From positions 1,674,001-1,738,000 of the forward strand of contig NC_134758.1 in assembly GCF_050436995.1 (NCBI RefSeq): a stretch of DNA of 64,000 bases. The letters run 5' to 3'. The position numbers and the translations under genes were made by a program. Shown here in pieces: positions 27,003 through 39,900 of this stretch. The notes beneath the pieces are model-generated. The model was not told the DNA's origin. It searched no databases and saw nothing but the letters and a program-made list of their open reading frames with translations. The DNA is from Anticarsia gemmatalis (taxonomy: Eukaryota > Arthropoda > Insecta > Lepidoptera > Erebidae). Position 1 is the first letter of the stretch; every line of letters starts with the position of its first letter.

Positions 27003-27544
27003 TCCATTACTAGTGAATGCAATCCCGATCTCGCGGGATCCCGATCTCGCGAGATCCCGTGTATTTTTTCGGGATCAATCCCGAAGCATAATATGACGAG
27101 ATCCCGTTCGGGATTGTCGGAGAGGGCATTTTCAGCAGCTGGCTACATTGCAATAGACTTAAGATGCCGATTAGAAGCTCGTACTATTGATACACTTTGT
27201 ATTTTAAGAGGCTACTTTCAAAAGGCCATGTGATTACTTTTTATTTTGATCTCCTGGAGCTACACCTACTTTTTTGATTATGTTCATGTTATTACACCTG
27301 TTAATTATGTTACGTTGTTAGTAATATTCAAAAATAAAGGCTTTTTTTTTCTTTCAAATAATAATTTATTGCATTCACCACACTATCACACGCATATTAC
27401 ATTAAACAAGCCGTTCGAATTGTATTATTTTTACTAACTAGACGGGATCCCGAAAATCTCGGGATCCCGCGGGATTGATATTTCTGATCGCGAGGGATCT
27501 CGAGTTGACGATCTCGAGTCGGGATTGCATTCCCTATCCATTAC
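27003..27544. mobile_element. hAT-like MITE, 526 bp, 8-bp target duplication
   Basis: The element runs from 27011 to 27536. Its ends are TAGTGAATGCAATCCCGA and, reversed, TAGGGAATGCAATCCCGA, an 18-bp terminal inverted repeat with one mismatch. TCCATTAC is duplicated on both sides (27003-27010 and 27537-27544). An 8-bp duplication with TAG-type ends is the hAT signature. Both ends hold clusters of GGGATCCCG, CTCGCGAG and CTCGAG palindromes around an AT-rich centre. No transposase is encoded. Confidence 0.85.
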
Positions 27545-27728
27545 TAAGTGTGGATTTTCTTCTACATCTTGTATATATTTATGTAATAGACAGCTATTTT
27601 ATTGTAATACTTTTATCAATGCGATAGTTTTGATACTAGGTATATTTTCGTATACGTATCCGTACGTATACATTTTCATACGTATATTGAAACCGCGCCG
27701 CTGTGAAAATGCTACAATATTTTTTATT

Positions 27729-27838
27729 TTCCCAGTTGTCCCCCCTGCGCTGTCACCCCGGAGTGACAACTGGGAATTTTCTTCCTACATTTATTCCCAG
27801 TTGTCACCCGGGACAGTGTTAGAGGAGACAACTGGGAA
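27729..27838. repeat. Two tandem inverted repeats of ttcccagttgtc
   Basis: The 12-bp arm ttcccagttgtc at 27729-27740 is complemented at 27765-27776. A second such pair lies at 27794-27805 and 27827-27838. The loops are GC-rich and related (ccccggagt, cccgggaca). The block could form two hairpins or one large one, and may be a small MITE or a tandem duplication of one. It lies near the probable 3' UTR of the SNX14 gene. Confidence 0.65.
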
Positions 27839-27855
27839 TATAACTTTTTCTTTCA

Positions 27856-27861
27856 TTTATT
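27856..27861 (-). terminator. Possible polyadenylation signal of the SNX14 gene
   Basis: AATAAA on the minus strand, about 136 nt beyond the SNX14 stop codon at 27997. Other AT-rich signals nearby are possible, so the choice is tentative. Confidence 0.35.
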
Positions 27862-27996
27862 TAAAAGTACCTCACACACAAACATGAAAGAAACAAGACA
27901 ACCGTGCGCTTTGCAATTTACAATTAATAAAAATGCGTAGCTGTAGTTTTAAATATAAAATAAATAACATTTCTCCGTGGCTTATAGGCGTCGTCC

Positions 27997-30900
27997 TCAA
28001 CTATTTGGTATGTTCGACGAGCTGGCCATGTCACCCAACTCCGGGAACAGCTCCATAACACATAAGTCCAGTAGATTGTACACCAACTGAAAGAAAAAAC
28101 AAATTACTAATGATTCTAATGAGAGCATTAATAGAGAGATTAATTAATAAATTAGAATGTAAAAGTCTTTAGTCGATTTTACGATGATGACTTTACGATG
28201 ATGACTGATGATTTTAATTATGTTGTTGGTGTGTTGTCTTTATGATTGTCTCCTTCATTTTATGATTTATTTACTTTTCATATAATTCGCCATTTAGCAA
28301 TAACTGTATAGTAATCGCCATTAAGCAATAACCCCATAGTAATGGAGTTCTTGCTAAATGGCGATTTGAAGCTCATTGAATGTGTTTCGTTCTATGTTTT
28401 TCATATTTTAGCGCTTCAGAGAATAGCTCGTTCACAAGTATAATTAGTATCTTACTGACAAAACATCTACTAGCAAATTCTCGTTAAAAAGTGAAAAACA
28501 TAGAACGAAACACATTCAATGAGCATCACAAGAAGTAGTAGCCTGCCAAATTTCATCTAAATTCTCTCAACTATTAAAGCCAAGACACACTTTCGCCTTG
28601 TAACAATAGTAAGTATATATACCTGTTTATTCAAGTGCGGACTCTGCACAATCTCAAACGCAGTACACACAGCGCGCGGCAGCCCCGCGCCCGCCGCCGC
28701 CGTGGCCAGCGCCGGGATGCTCTGCAGCAGCTGGCGGAGCGCCTGGGACCTCACCACCGCGGGGTCGGCGCGGGGAGTCGCCTTCTTGTTGAATAGTACA
28801 CCTGGGTGAACAAAGTTATTATTATAAAGGTATACTTTTTACATATCAGCCGTTATAAGATCTTTATTTTAAGAGTCTTAGTAGTTTGGTAAACAGATAA
28901 AATTATTTGATATCTTTGTTTTCACAAATGATTAGCTAATTTATTGTATATTTTGTAGTAAACAGATACGAGTCAAAAATACAACAAATAACTGAAAAAA
29001 TTTTCCGATAGCTCTGATGAAACTTTAGTGCTCATTCACGTTGACTCACGGGCGCGGTGGCGGACGCAGTCACGAAATATCAGACATAATAATATGGCGT
29101 AGTTCCCAAGTATTCACGTACAAACCGTTCGCGCGGTCTAAGTAGCGGGCAAGCTAGCGGTGTCGGCGCGCTCGCGGCTATATCAAACGCGTGAAGATGT
29201 TCGTGTGTGTTCACGTCGAACTAGCGATGGCGGGCGCGATTCACTCGCGACGTCAAGTAAGTTCAACCAGTTTGAGCCAGTTTGAGCTTGTCGCTAGAAA
29301 CAAACGCCTGGCGGCCAACGTAAACACAATTCGCCACGTCTCCGCGCCCGCGCGTTCCAACGTGAACAAGCACTTACACTTATTGAATCAAATATAAGAA
29401 CAAAACTGAAATATCTAACCCATAAGCCAAACAAACAGTAAATCGTGCTTACCATGTCCTAATCTAATGAGATGCGCGAGTCTCCTCTCGGACAGCAGGT
29501 TCCTGAGCGTGTTGTTGAGCAGTTTGTCGAACGTGTCGTCCAGCAGCTGGCGAGCCACGCCCAGCACGCTGCCCAACACGCCCACTATCACGCCGCGCAC
29601 TCGGAACACTTTTATTACTAAAACATATAACAAATATTAATAACATTAAATGTTTATATCTTTTATAAGGAAACAGTAATTTTAATATCGTTTTTATTAG
29701 CCACGTACTGACTGACCAAGCAACCTCGCGAGGCAATACCTCGGTCCTGCTCATTTAAATTTGAAAGAAAAGAGACCTAGATATTGTCTTGCGAGGCTGC
29801 TCGGTCAGTCAGTACGCAGCTATTGGATTTTTTTTAATGAAGAGGATAAAAAAATGGTCAATGATGAAATAAAACGATACAAGATTATTCGCATGATGTG
29901 AACTGTCTAAAATAAATACAAGTTGTGACAACTATTTTATCAATAGGAAATTAGGTCATCGTCATTTCAGGCTTTTTAAATTACAAGAAATATTGTTACG
30001 TCCAAATAATTATTAGTAAATACTCACACAAATACATAAAGCAGTGCGTGAACCCGTTGATACTGTTCTGATAGTGCGTATCGGTGGCACATATAACAGG
30101 CTGCACGTCGAAGTTGTTCCTGAACAGCGAGGTGTGGATGTTCCTGGCGCGGCGCGGGCGGGGCGCGGGCTCGCTCACGTCCTCGCTCACCTCCAGTGCT
30201 TCTTCCACGTCGCGCCCCGGCACGTGCTTGCTGGAGATATAATACTAGCTTAATATTGGTATTTAGGTCGAGAGATATATCTCAAAAAAAAATATTGAAA
30301 AAAATGGTACTGATAGAGGGAATTGCCGACTTAACTCGTCTACACAATAGAAATATTTTAAGTAACAAAGTATACGCTCTTAAAGAAAGATTGAACATTT
30401 ATTTGTGCACGAGTGCTACGTTATTTTAAAAGTAAGGTCCTAGTGTTTACTGTACAAAACGATTAGAAACATTTTCGATTTGATATATCCATGGCTGTTG
30501 ACAAATATGTTATCAAAAAGTACAAACCACCAAAAAAATTTATGACTTCTCAAAAGAAAATTAGATTATAGCCCACTCTACGTCTCTATCAAGATACGTG
30601 CACGTATATGTTAAGTACACGTTATATGCGTACGTAACTGGCATAAACATTATTCTAGTCAAACTTAATTTAAACAAGCTAAGCTATACTTACAGCGCTT
30701 GATACCGCTCAATATCAGATGACACCAACAAATTCCTCAAAAAGCTCTCCAAATGTTGTCCCTTTTCCTTCCTTAATTTATGAGTAACCGATTGATAAAT
30801 ATTAGTCAAATCCGTACTATTAGCATTCAATGTAGACGCTTGAACTACTATAGAAAAGTCTCCATCTTCAGTTAGAAATATTCGAAGTAATTCACTAGTT

Positions 30901-33900
30901 TGTAAAAGGCTCTTTTGTAGCAATCGTTGTAGAAAGTCTTCGTATTTGTAGCGTAGTGTTTCTAGAGGACTGTTGTCTCTGAAAATATAAAAAGAAATGT
31001 GTAAATTTGTCACCGAAAATGTAAAAAACAATTTGTTTATGAAAATGTAATAAAATTGTATGAAAAGGGATGGACTTAGCCAGTAAGTGATCTCGGTTAG
31101 ATATCACGACGACTGGTTATGTCGGTCTGCTGCCTAGTAAAGTGGCGGTAAAGTGTACTTGAGTATAATGTACGATGTGCGACGATAAACTTCTTTGTCG
31201 TGATTATATTTGTGTGTTATGCTTTAGGGTGATTAATTTAATCCAGATAGTTTAGTTAAAGTAGCATGATTAATGTCAATACAAAGGCGAAAAGCACATA
31301 AAGAATTTGTCTACGTACTTATAGCGAAGTAGAAAGGGTAACACGATTATTTCACGGAGTAGAAAAGAAGTAAATTTCTCATCCAAATTCTAAGAAAAAG
31401 TGGAATTTAGATCGGAATCAATGGAGACAGATGATCCATTTTAAAGGTTATTGTAGGGGCCTATTCAAATGAGAAACATATTTTTCATCTGGTTTTATTC
31501 GTACCTCCTGGAGGGTAGCGGCAGGTCCAGCAGCAGCCTGTCTCCGTGGAACTCGTGCAGCTTGCTCCGCAGCAGGTGGAAGTCGTGCTCGCTGCGCTCC
31601 ACGCTCCACAGCTGGGCCCCGGCGCCCGGCGCGGCGCGGTGCACGGCCAGCGTGAACACGCGCACCGTGCCGCGACGTGGGGGGGCTTGCTGATGGATAT
31701 TAGTACTAGCGTAAATTTTGGACAAAGTATATGTGTTTTTAAGTTATCGCCAAATATCCATAAGAGCTATTGGAGTGAAATTTAAGACCGGGCATTCCAT
31801 CTAGGAGCGCGCATAACGTGTCTAACTAAGCTTTAATAATACAAAAAACTGACATACTATACCATGTGTGATTACAAGCAAGTTAACTTTAACTTTAAAA
31901 CGACTTTTACCCCTTATAACTTAAAACCTATTTGACGTAAAGACAGAAAATCTGGCTCATTCATAAAAGCTCCTATCGAATCCGGCTGACGAAGTATTCA
32001 AAGACTTTTTCCCCCATTATGTTTTTCATAACTTTTAAAATATATTTAATTTTAATCAAAGTGTCGATTACCGATCCAGAAAATGTTGTTATCTAATTAA
32101 ACTATCTTTCTTACCATCAAAAATCGTCTTCTTCAAGTTTAATAATTGTTTAATTATAATACAACGCAATATAGAGTCAATTAATCAATGTCATACTAAA
32201 TTATCCATCCACGAACACACATTACAAAATCTTTAAAATACAACTCACCACTTTAGTCTCAACATTAGTCAGCACGACCTTATAGCTAGTCAGGTCGTGT
32301 CCCTTCAGCGACTCTTCAACCGCCAAGCTATCTAAATACTTCAATATATCTATATTGTCCACTCCGTCTCCCTCAGACTCCTCACAGTTGGTGAAACAGT
32401 CCAGCACCTGACCGTCGACCGTTTGTGAACGTAGAGCGCCTTTTAAACGGTAGCCGAGCTTCATTGCTGTGTTCAGTAGGCGTTCGTGGGGTCTGGGAAT
32501 GAAAAGTCCTTATAAGTTATTTTTGTTTAAGTCAGTTTTGGTAGGTTTTTACTAATTACTAGGAGAAGAAGTTTCTTATGTCGATTATGTACTACTATAC
32601 CCAGCTAGCAGATTTTTCAATTACCAAATTGATTTTTTTTTTTGGGATGTAACTTTTTTTTTGTTTAAGGTTATATTATAAAATACATGCCTAGTGATTA
32701 AGGTTTTGCTTGACTTATGCTATTCAACGCAAGAATTATAATGAATGAAAATAAATCAATAATAGCAGAGGTTAACTTACTTTTTGACCATTTGTTTCTG
32801 ATATCCTGTAGGTATCCGACTTCCGATTAGTAACTTATAAAACTGCAACAAAATTAAAGTATTTTGTACAAACTCAATATACTGCATATTAATCATAATA
32901 ATGTCCTCCTAGCCGATATACGGCTACGGCGGTCAGTTTCATTGAACCTGGCCATCTGTGCAGGACTTTGTTCATAGTATCCAAGTGTGTGCACAATACA
33001 CAGGTACACTCTCTATTCCATCACTCTCATAGTTTGGTGGGACGGATAACCGACACGACCAGTGAGAGGTCAGGCGCAGGACCGACGGCTTTACGTGCTC
33101 TCCGAGGCACGGAGGTCTTCGACCTCAACTTCCCAACTCCGGGCAATCTCTAAGAAATTCTTAACAGAAAATCTCAGAAAAGACTTTTTGGCCCGACCCA
33201 GGATTCGAACCCGAGACCTCTCGCACGGCAGCTGCATATACTACCGACCGCGCCACAGAGGCAGTTCATCGTTTTGCAAGCATCAGTATATCGGCTAAAA
33301 GTATAAATAATAATTTACCTCTTCACTATGTAAAAATTTTGGCAGCATAACTTTTTCTAACAACGCATGTGATTGTCTCGCGGCTTGATACAACGCTCGA
33401 CTCGTCTGTAATCTGTAAACAAAGAATAGAATTATACTTTACAAATCATATAAAAATCAACTGCAATCACTATTTTAAGAAAGGTTTGTAGAGATCCGTA
33501 CGAACGCGTAACTGTACACGTATATTACGTACAATTCATATAGCCTGAAGTATCGTCTTAGAAGACAGTTCAAAATATAACCGTGAAACGTGACAGAATA
33601 ATTTAACAGCGAAAAAATGCAACAAATAACTTAGTACCTCGACAACAAGGCCTAAAACTTCTTATTCATATTTTTGACACGTTTTACAAGCATCTTGTCT
33701 TTATGACTACCAACTATAATACTTACTTCTTAATAGTAGTAGCATTCTCCATGAGCTCCTTCAGATCGGAGGCGAGAGCATCGTGCTGCGACAGTCGCGA
33801 CACGTACAGAGAGTAGAGGGCTCGGACCTCCTTCTCTAAGTTGGCCTCCTCCGCGCTGTTTAGCTCCGGGTTTAGGATTTTTGTTTGGAATAACTCTGTA

Positions 33901-36900
33901 AGGACAAAAAAATATGTAACTAAAGCACGTGTTTTCACCTATTGTGTGTGATACCGTACTTATGTACTTATTCACGTGTCGGCCGGGCGATCGCACGGAC
34001 GTGTCGTGCGCGTCGCGGAATTATAATTTTATTAAATTAAATAATATTAATAGTAATACTGTGTTTGAGAGAACGTTTAAACTATGGATAAAACTTTAAC
34101 ACCAATTAGTGGCATTAACACGATGCGTGGGAGTCGGAGAAATACAAGTGAATTGTGTTTAGTGGACAATGACAATAAGTTATTACTGGAGGAAATACAG
34201 GAGTTTAGAGTTGAAATGAGAATTCGTCTGGATGAGCAAACGAAGGAGTATGGGCTGCTGAAAGACAGGTTGGCTAATACGGAAACAGAATTGCGAGAAT
34301 TACGGAAGACAATGAGTGTGCAACAAGAGAAGGCTTATAATAAGATGGAGTTATTAGAAAAGACAATTAAACAACTAATAGAGAAGAACGAGCAATTGGA
34401 AGAACGTATTCGTGTTCGTGATGCAGAAAAGGAACATATGGAAACAGGGCAACAAATTCAGAACTCATCTTTTACATTTGCAAGCAAAGTTAAACAGAAG
34501 CCAACACTTGTAAACAAAACGACGGTTAATTCAAAAAATAGTGAGGCCACGAAATCTGTTCAAATTATGGCGAGCGAGCAAAAAACTCAAGAAAGAGCTT
34601 CCCAACAAGATACCCAAAAGAATGTACAGGTTAATGAAATTGAGTTGGAAAAGAACGATAAAGAAGGAAACTGGTCAGTAGTAAAGAGAAGAAAAAGTAA
34701 ATATCAAAATAGTGAAGTCAAAAAAGGGGGCTGCACAGACAAGATGGAGATAAGGGGAACTGAAAGAAAGAAATATCTACATGTATGGAGACTGCAGAAA
34801 GAAACCACAGAGGAAGATTTAGAAAAATATGTCAGAAGTTTATACAAGGAGGAGTGCAATATAACAGTAGAAAGAATAAAACATAGAACAGAAAGAGATT
34901 ACGCGTCATTTATAATAGGAGTTCCAGAAAGTAAATATGAGCAATTGAGTCAGTCAGAAAACTGGCCGTTAAATATCGAGTTCTGCGAGTGGGTGTGGTT
35001 TCGTAGACTGCCAAGTAAATTACCCAACCGAAATTAAGTGCACTGAAATTTATTATCAAAACGTAAGAGGACTTCGTACAAAACTAGAGGAGTTTTATGT
35101 GGCCATATCAATTGCAAGTGCTGATTTGTTCGCAATAACCGAAACAGGATGCCACAAATCAATATATGATGCAGAAATAATTCCACCGGGATACACCATA
35201 TTGCGTTGCGACCGAGCGGACGGGCGGAAACAGGGAGGAGCGTTTCTCGTGGCCACACCGCGATTGCAGTTGCACCGCGTATCACCGTGTGACGTAAACA
35301 TCGACGATCAGGTGTTCGAACTAGTCAGTGCTACCGTTTATAAGAGAAATAGATATTTATTTTTGTTATGCGTCGTGTATATTCCGCCAAATAGTAGTGA
35401 GAATGATTATTTATTATTGTTTAGGATAATTGAACAGTTTTGTGATAGATATAGCAATATAGTAGTGATAGGTGATTTAAATTTGTTTTCTAGTGGTTCG
35501 AATGTAACTAATTATTTTGAATATTTTCGTGCATACTGTGGATTCACTCAGAGTAACAGTATAGGTAACTGCAATAACAGACAATTGAATGTAGTGCTAA
35601 GTAATTTTGCGGAGAGTGAGAGTGTGTGTGTGCGCGCGGCGCGGGCGCCGCTTGTACCGGTGGACGCGTATCACCCGCCGCTCGTGGTGGCGGTGCGGCA
35701 GGCGCGCGTCGCGCTCGCTCCCGCGCCTCCCGCGCGCGCCGTGCCTCCCGCGACCATCGACGACGCGCTAGACGCAGGTGGGCACCGAGCGGAAGGTTGG
35801 AACTTTTTTAAAGCTAATTTTCAATTACTTTACTCAAAGATAGCAGACATAGACTGGACTCCAATTTTAGAATTAGATTTAAATAACAGTGTAGATTATT
35901 TTTATGAGTGTATTAATTCTGTAATAGATTACTGTGTTCCAAGAAAAAAGCGAAGTAGTGTAAACTCTGGGTACGTTTACCCTGAGTGGTACACTTTGGA
36001 AATAATTCGCGACATACGACTAAAAGCACTTTTACATAAGAAATACAAATCTAGTAAAATGAAAGTAGATTATGACGCATTCGCACAGTGTAGGTCTAGG
36101 GTTAAAGCAATGATTGTATCGGCCCGGAAACAATATGAGGATCGAATACAGGAACAAATGCAGAAAGAGCCGAAATCTTTTTGGAATTTTATTAATTCTA
36201 GAAAAACGAATAGGGGTTCGCAAAAAATTTTAAAAGACGGCGAATTACTCGCTCTTGATAGGTGTGCAAAGGAATTTGCAGATTATTTCCATTCGGTGTA
36301 CAGTACACAACGAGCTGAGCTAAACGTAGAGGCAGCAATAGCAGCAGCGGGTGGGAATAATGGGGCAGCGCGTGTTCATTTAGAACAGTTAGATAGCGAT
36401 GACGTATTGCGGGCACTCCAACATCTTAAACCAAAAACGTCAGCTGGACCAGATGGTATACCGCCGTTTGTATTTAGAGATTGTAGGGAAGTGCTTGCTG
36501 CGCCCTTATTGCACATTTATAACTTGTGTCTTAAAAGAGCTGTGTTTCCTGAAAGGTGGAAAACCTCTAGAGTTGTTCCAGTACCCAAAGGGGGTTCAAA
36601 AGCAAGTGTAGAGGGTTATAGACCGGTCGCTGTGCTGTCAACCCCTGCCAAGGTTTTGGAATCAGCGATACATAAAGTTATTTTACAACAGGTAAGTACA
36701 CAATTGTCTGACGCTCAGCATGGATTTCGTCCAGCGAAAAGTACGACTAGTAATCTTCTTAGCCACATGGCTCATATAGTGCCAACAGTAGATAGTGGCG
36801 CACAAATTGACTCCGCTTATTTTGATTACAAAAAAGCTTTTGATTTAGTGGATAATGACATCTTGCTTAAAAAACTAGCTGAAGTCGGTTTCACGTCATA

Positions 36901-39900
36901 TTTACTCCAGTTTTTTGTCAGCTATATGAGAGATAGGAGACAGTATGTGGAATACATGGGCTTTAGATCTGACTCATATTTTACGTGGTCTGGGGTGAGT
37001 CAGGGCAGCAATTTGGGTCCGTTGCAATTTATATTGATGATAAATGACTTACCAGAAGTCGTTAAAGATGCGAGATGCCTACTTTTCGCTGATGATCTAA
37101 AATTATCACTTGATATAAGGAATAGAGACGACTGCATAAGATTACAGAGGGACATAGACAGAGTAGTGAATTGGAGTAAAGAAAACCGTTTAGAATTTAA
37201 CATCTCAAAATGTGTGACTATTAGTTTTACTCGTTCACACTCTCCCATCCACTACACCTATGAGATCGACAAGATACCTGTGTCTAGAACATCGGAGGTT
37301 AAAGATTTAGGAATCTGCCTCACATCTGATTTAAAGTTTAGGGATCACATAGCCAGTATATGTCAAAAAGCATTCAGAAATCTAGGTTTTGTTTTACGCA
37401 CAGTTCAAAATTTTACAAACATTGGAGCTATCATAGCATTATATAATGCACTAGTTAGGAGTCAATTAGAATTTAACGCAGTAATCTGGGCTCCACATGA
37501 AATTAAATATAATCTCATGTTGGAGCGGGTGCAAAATAAATTTATTAGGTATATATATTTGCGGCTTTATGGAGTGTACCCATTTTATCCCCTTATGTAT
37601 CCAACTTTGTTCATACTAGGTATGGTAGGATATAACCAGTTGCGAGTTAGGAGGGATTTTGCTTTAGTTTGGTATTTATTTAAAATTATTAGAGGAAAAG
37701 AGCACAATGCAGATATACTTAAACATGTGCACTTTAGTGTTCCGGATAGGTATATTTGGAAACGAAGGAAACCGCCTCTGTTAGCAGTTCCTCGAGGGAG
37801 GACCAAACTGTTACAGGAGGCGCCACTGACGCGTGCGCTCCGCACTCTCAATCTGATAGCAGATAAACTGGATGTATTTTGCTGTACTCTGAGTGAATTC
37901 ACAAGGGTTTCTATGTTTATCATATGTTATAACGTTTAATGTTAAGGTTAGTTTTATAATTAATATTATTATTGTAAATTAATACATAGACTAAGTATTA
38001 TAAATAATTGTGTATCTGTGGCATAACTACCGCATTGGGTGGTATACCTGTAATGGTAGTTGTAAGCTGTGAGAAAATAAATAAATAAATAAATAAATAA
38101 ATGTAAGTACGTGCACGCACTAGCGGCGCCCTCAACGCATTAGTTACGTACATGAATTGTGTGCGCGTTGCGTGGTTGGCCTTGGTGTATTTTTATTTTC
38201 ATAGATATGACTATAGCATGCCAGAATTAATCTTACGTGACAATGATGGTATTTAATCGACGAGCACAAAGTAAAAAAAATACAACTTCATATTAAAAAT
38301 TAATCTACAACCTCACTTAGGGCAATGGCAGTAGCAAACTCATCATTTTAACCACTGCGTCGCATCTTTCTAACTGGTTTAAAAAATAATTCGAGAGTAA
38401 CTTTGCTAGATTGGCAATGTCGCATTTTCTGTCGACAGATAGCTAAATAAGTAAAGATTTTTTTCTAAAAATGTACAAAGAATTTGTTCTTAATATTACT
38501 TCCGAATAAAAGAGTAGTAACTTATTACAAAACTGTACTCACTAATATCATTATAGAACTGCAACAGATGTATATGGCTGGTCGTCTTCATGTACTGCAT
38601 GAAGCTGTAGAAGTAGTCCTGTTCAGCGATCACCTGGTCCAACTCCACGCGCAACAGTTTGGATCGCTTCTGATACACCGACTCCGTTTGACGGACGAAC
38701 GTTTCTAGAAATTCTACCTGAAAGAGAAGACAAATTAGGATTGAGTTATTATGTTGTTTTGACATTAAAAAGGTGTTAAAATTAGGTTACTCGTACTTTT
38801 ATTGTGCTTAATCAGAAAGATTTTGATAATTTTGATTTGATAATAATAAATTTGATTGATATGGATTGTGGTTTTGTTTGTTTTACCGTAGTAGTTTTCA
38901 ATGCAACCGGGCCCCCAAAATGGCAATTTTTGCAAGGCGTTTACGCTCGTATAAGGCTCGTGTTCAAACGTACACGTACATATACGTTACCTGTCAGTCA
39001 AGTAATGTGACGAAATAAGGCAATTATATTACTTGTTAACGGATAACTGACCACTAACAGGCTGTTTCATTGAAATTAGCAAACTTCGCACAAATTATGC
39101 GAGTACCACTAAGTGTTTATTTTTTAGATTTTCTTAGTATTAAATGTATTGTTACCTTATAATTAGGCGTGGTAGGCAGTTGCGCCATGGTCTCATCTCC
39201 CGTGGCGAGGATACACAGCGTGTTCAGTATGTACGGGTCTGCGAGCACGTCCGTCAGAGACAGCAGTACCCAGCCCGCGAATATCTCTCTTATTAGTACT
39301 TGGAATACGCTGCAAAACAAAAGAACCTTTGAGAGACGACAATTTTAGGATAATAAAAACACTTCAGTAGTATTCCAAAGATGGCCGCTAAGTAGCACTA
39401 CAGCTGAGAGCCTTCGTGCTTCGGAGAGCATGTTATAAGTTTTTAAAATAACATTTAATCAGTCATCATTTTTGCTATTTCACATTTATCGCATTGTTAA
39501 CGATTGATGTAGTATCTTTAGGAAAGCTTAATAACTGTCTACTAGGATGTAACACATCAACCAACCTATGAATTATTGCGATAATACAATATGTTAGTTT
39601 CGAAATTATCAGAAACAAACAAGAAGATGTGATATGCGACTTTGTAAAATATGTTATACATGCTTATGGCTTTCTTTAATAAAAAGGTGTGATTTTATGT
39701 ACGACATTGTATAGTGATATTAACTTACGAGTTATTCAAATCATTGTTATTGAGCAGGTACGGCATGATGGCATTGGTGATGGCCCGCAGGTAGTGCAGC
39801 TCGGCGCTGCGGTTGGCGGCGGCGGGGTGCAGCGCCAGCTTGCTGTCCAACTTGTCGGACGACAGCGCGGCGCACGACGAGTAGTGGCGCAACGCGCACG

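Larger units (their letters stand above)
33960..38102 (+). mobile_element. Intact non-LTR retrotransposon (CR1/Jockey group) in SNX14 intron 7
   Basis: A roughly 4.1-kb element opposite in direction to the host gene. A GC-rich leader begins near 33960, followed by ORF1 (34084-35037), an overlapping ORF2 (to 37939), a short 3' UTR and an (AAAT)n tail ending at about 38102. Both frames are open throughout, so the copy may be young. The endonuclease-RT order, the FADDLKL motif and 'DRVVNWSKENRLEFNISKC' resemble the Kiri/Daphne/CR1 branch; that placement is from motif resemblance and not a tree. The 5' boundary is uncertain, and I could not find a convincing target-site duplication. Confidence 0.85.

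Noticed and set aside
33190..33264. tRNA gene suggested by a GGTTCGAATCC box
   Set aside because: The flanking sequence does not form an acceptor stem and continues into a SINE body; the same applies at 55030-55104.
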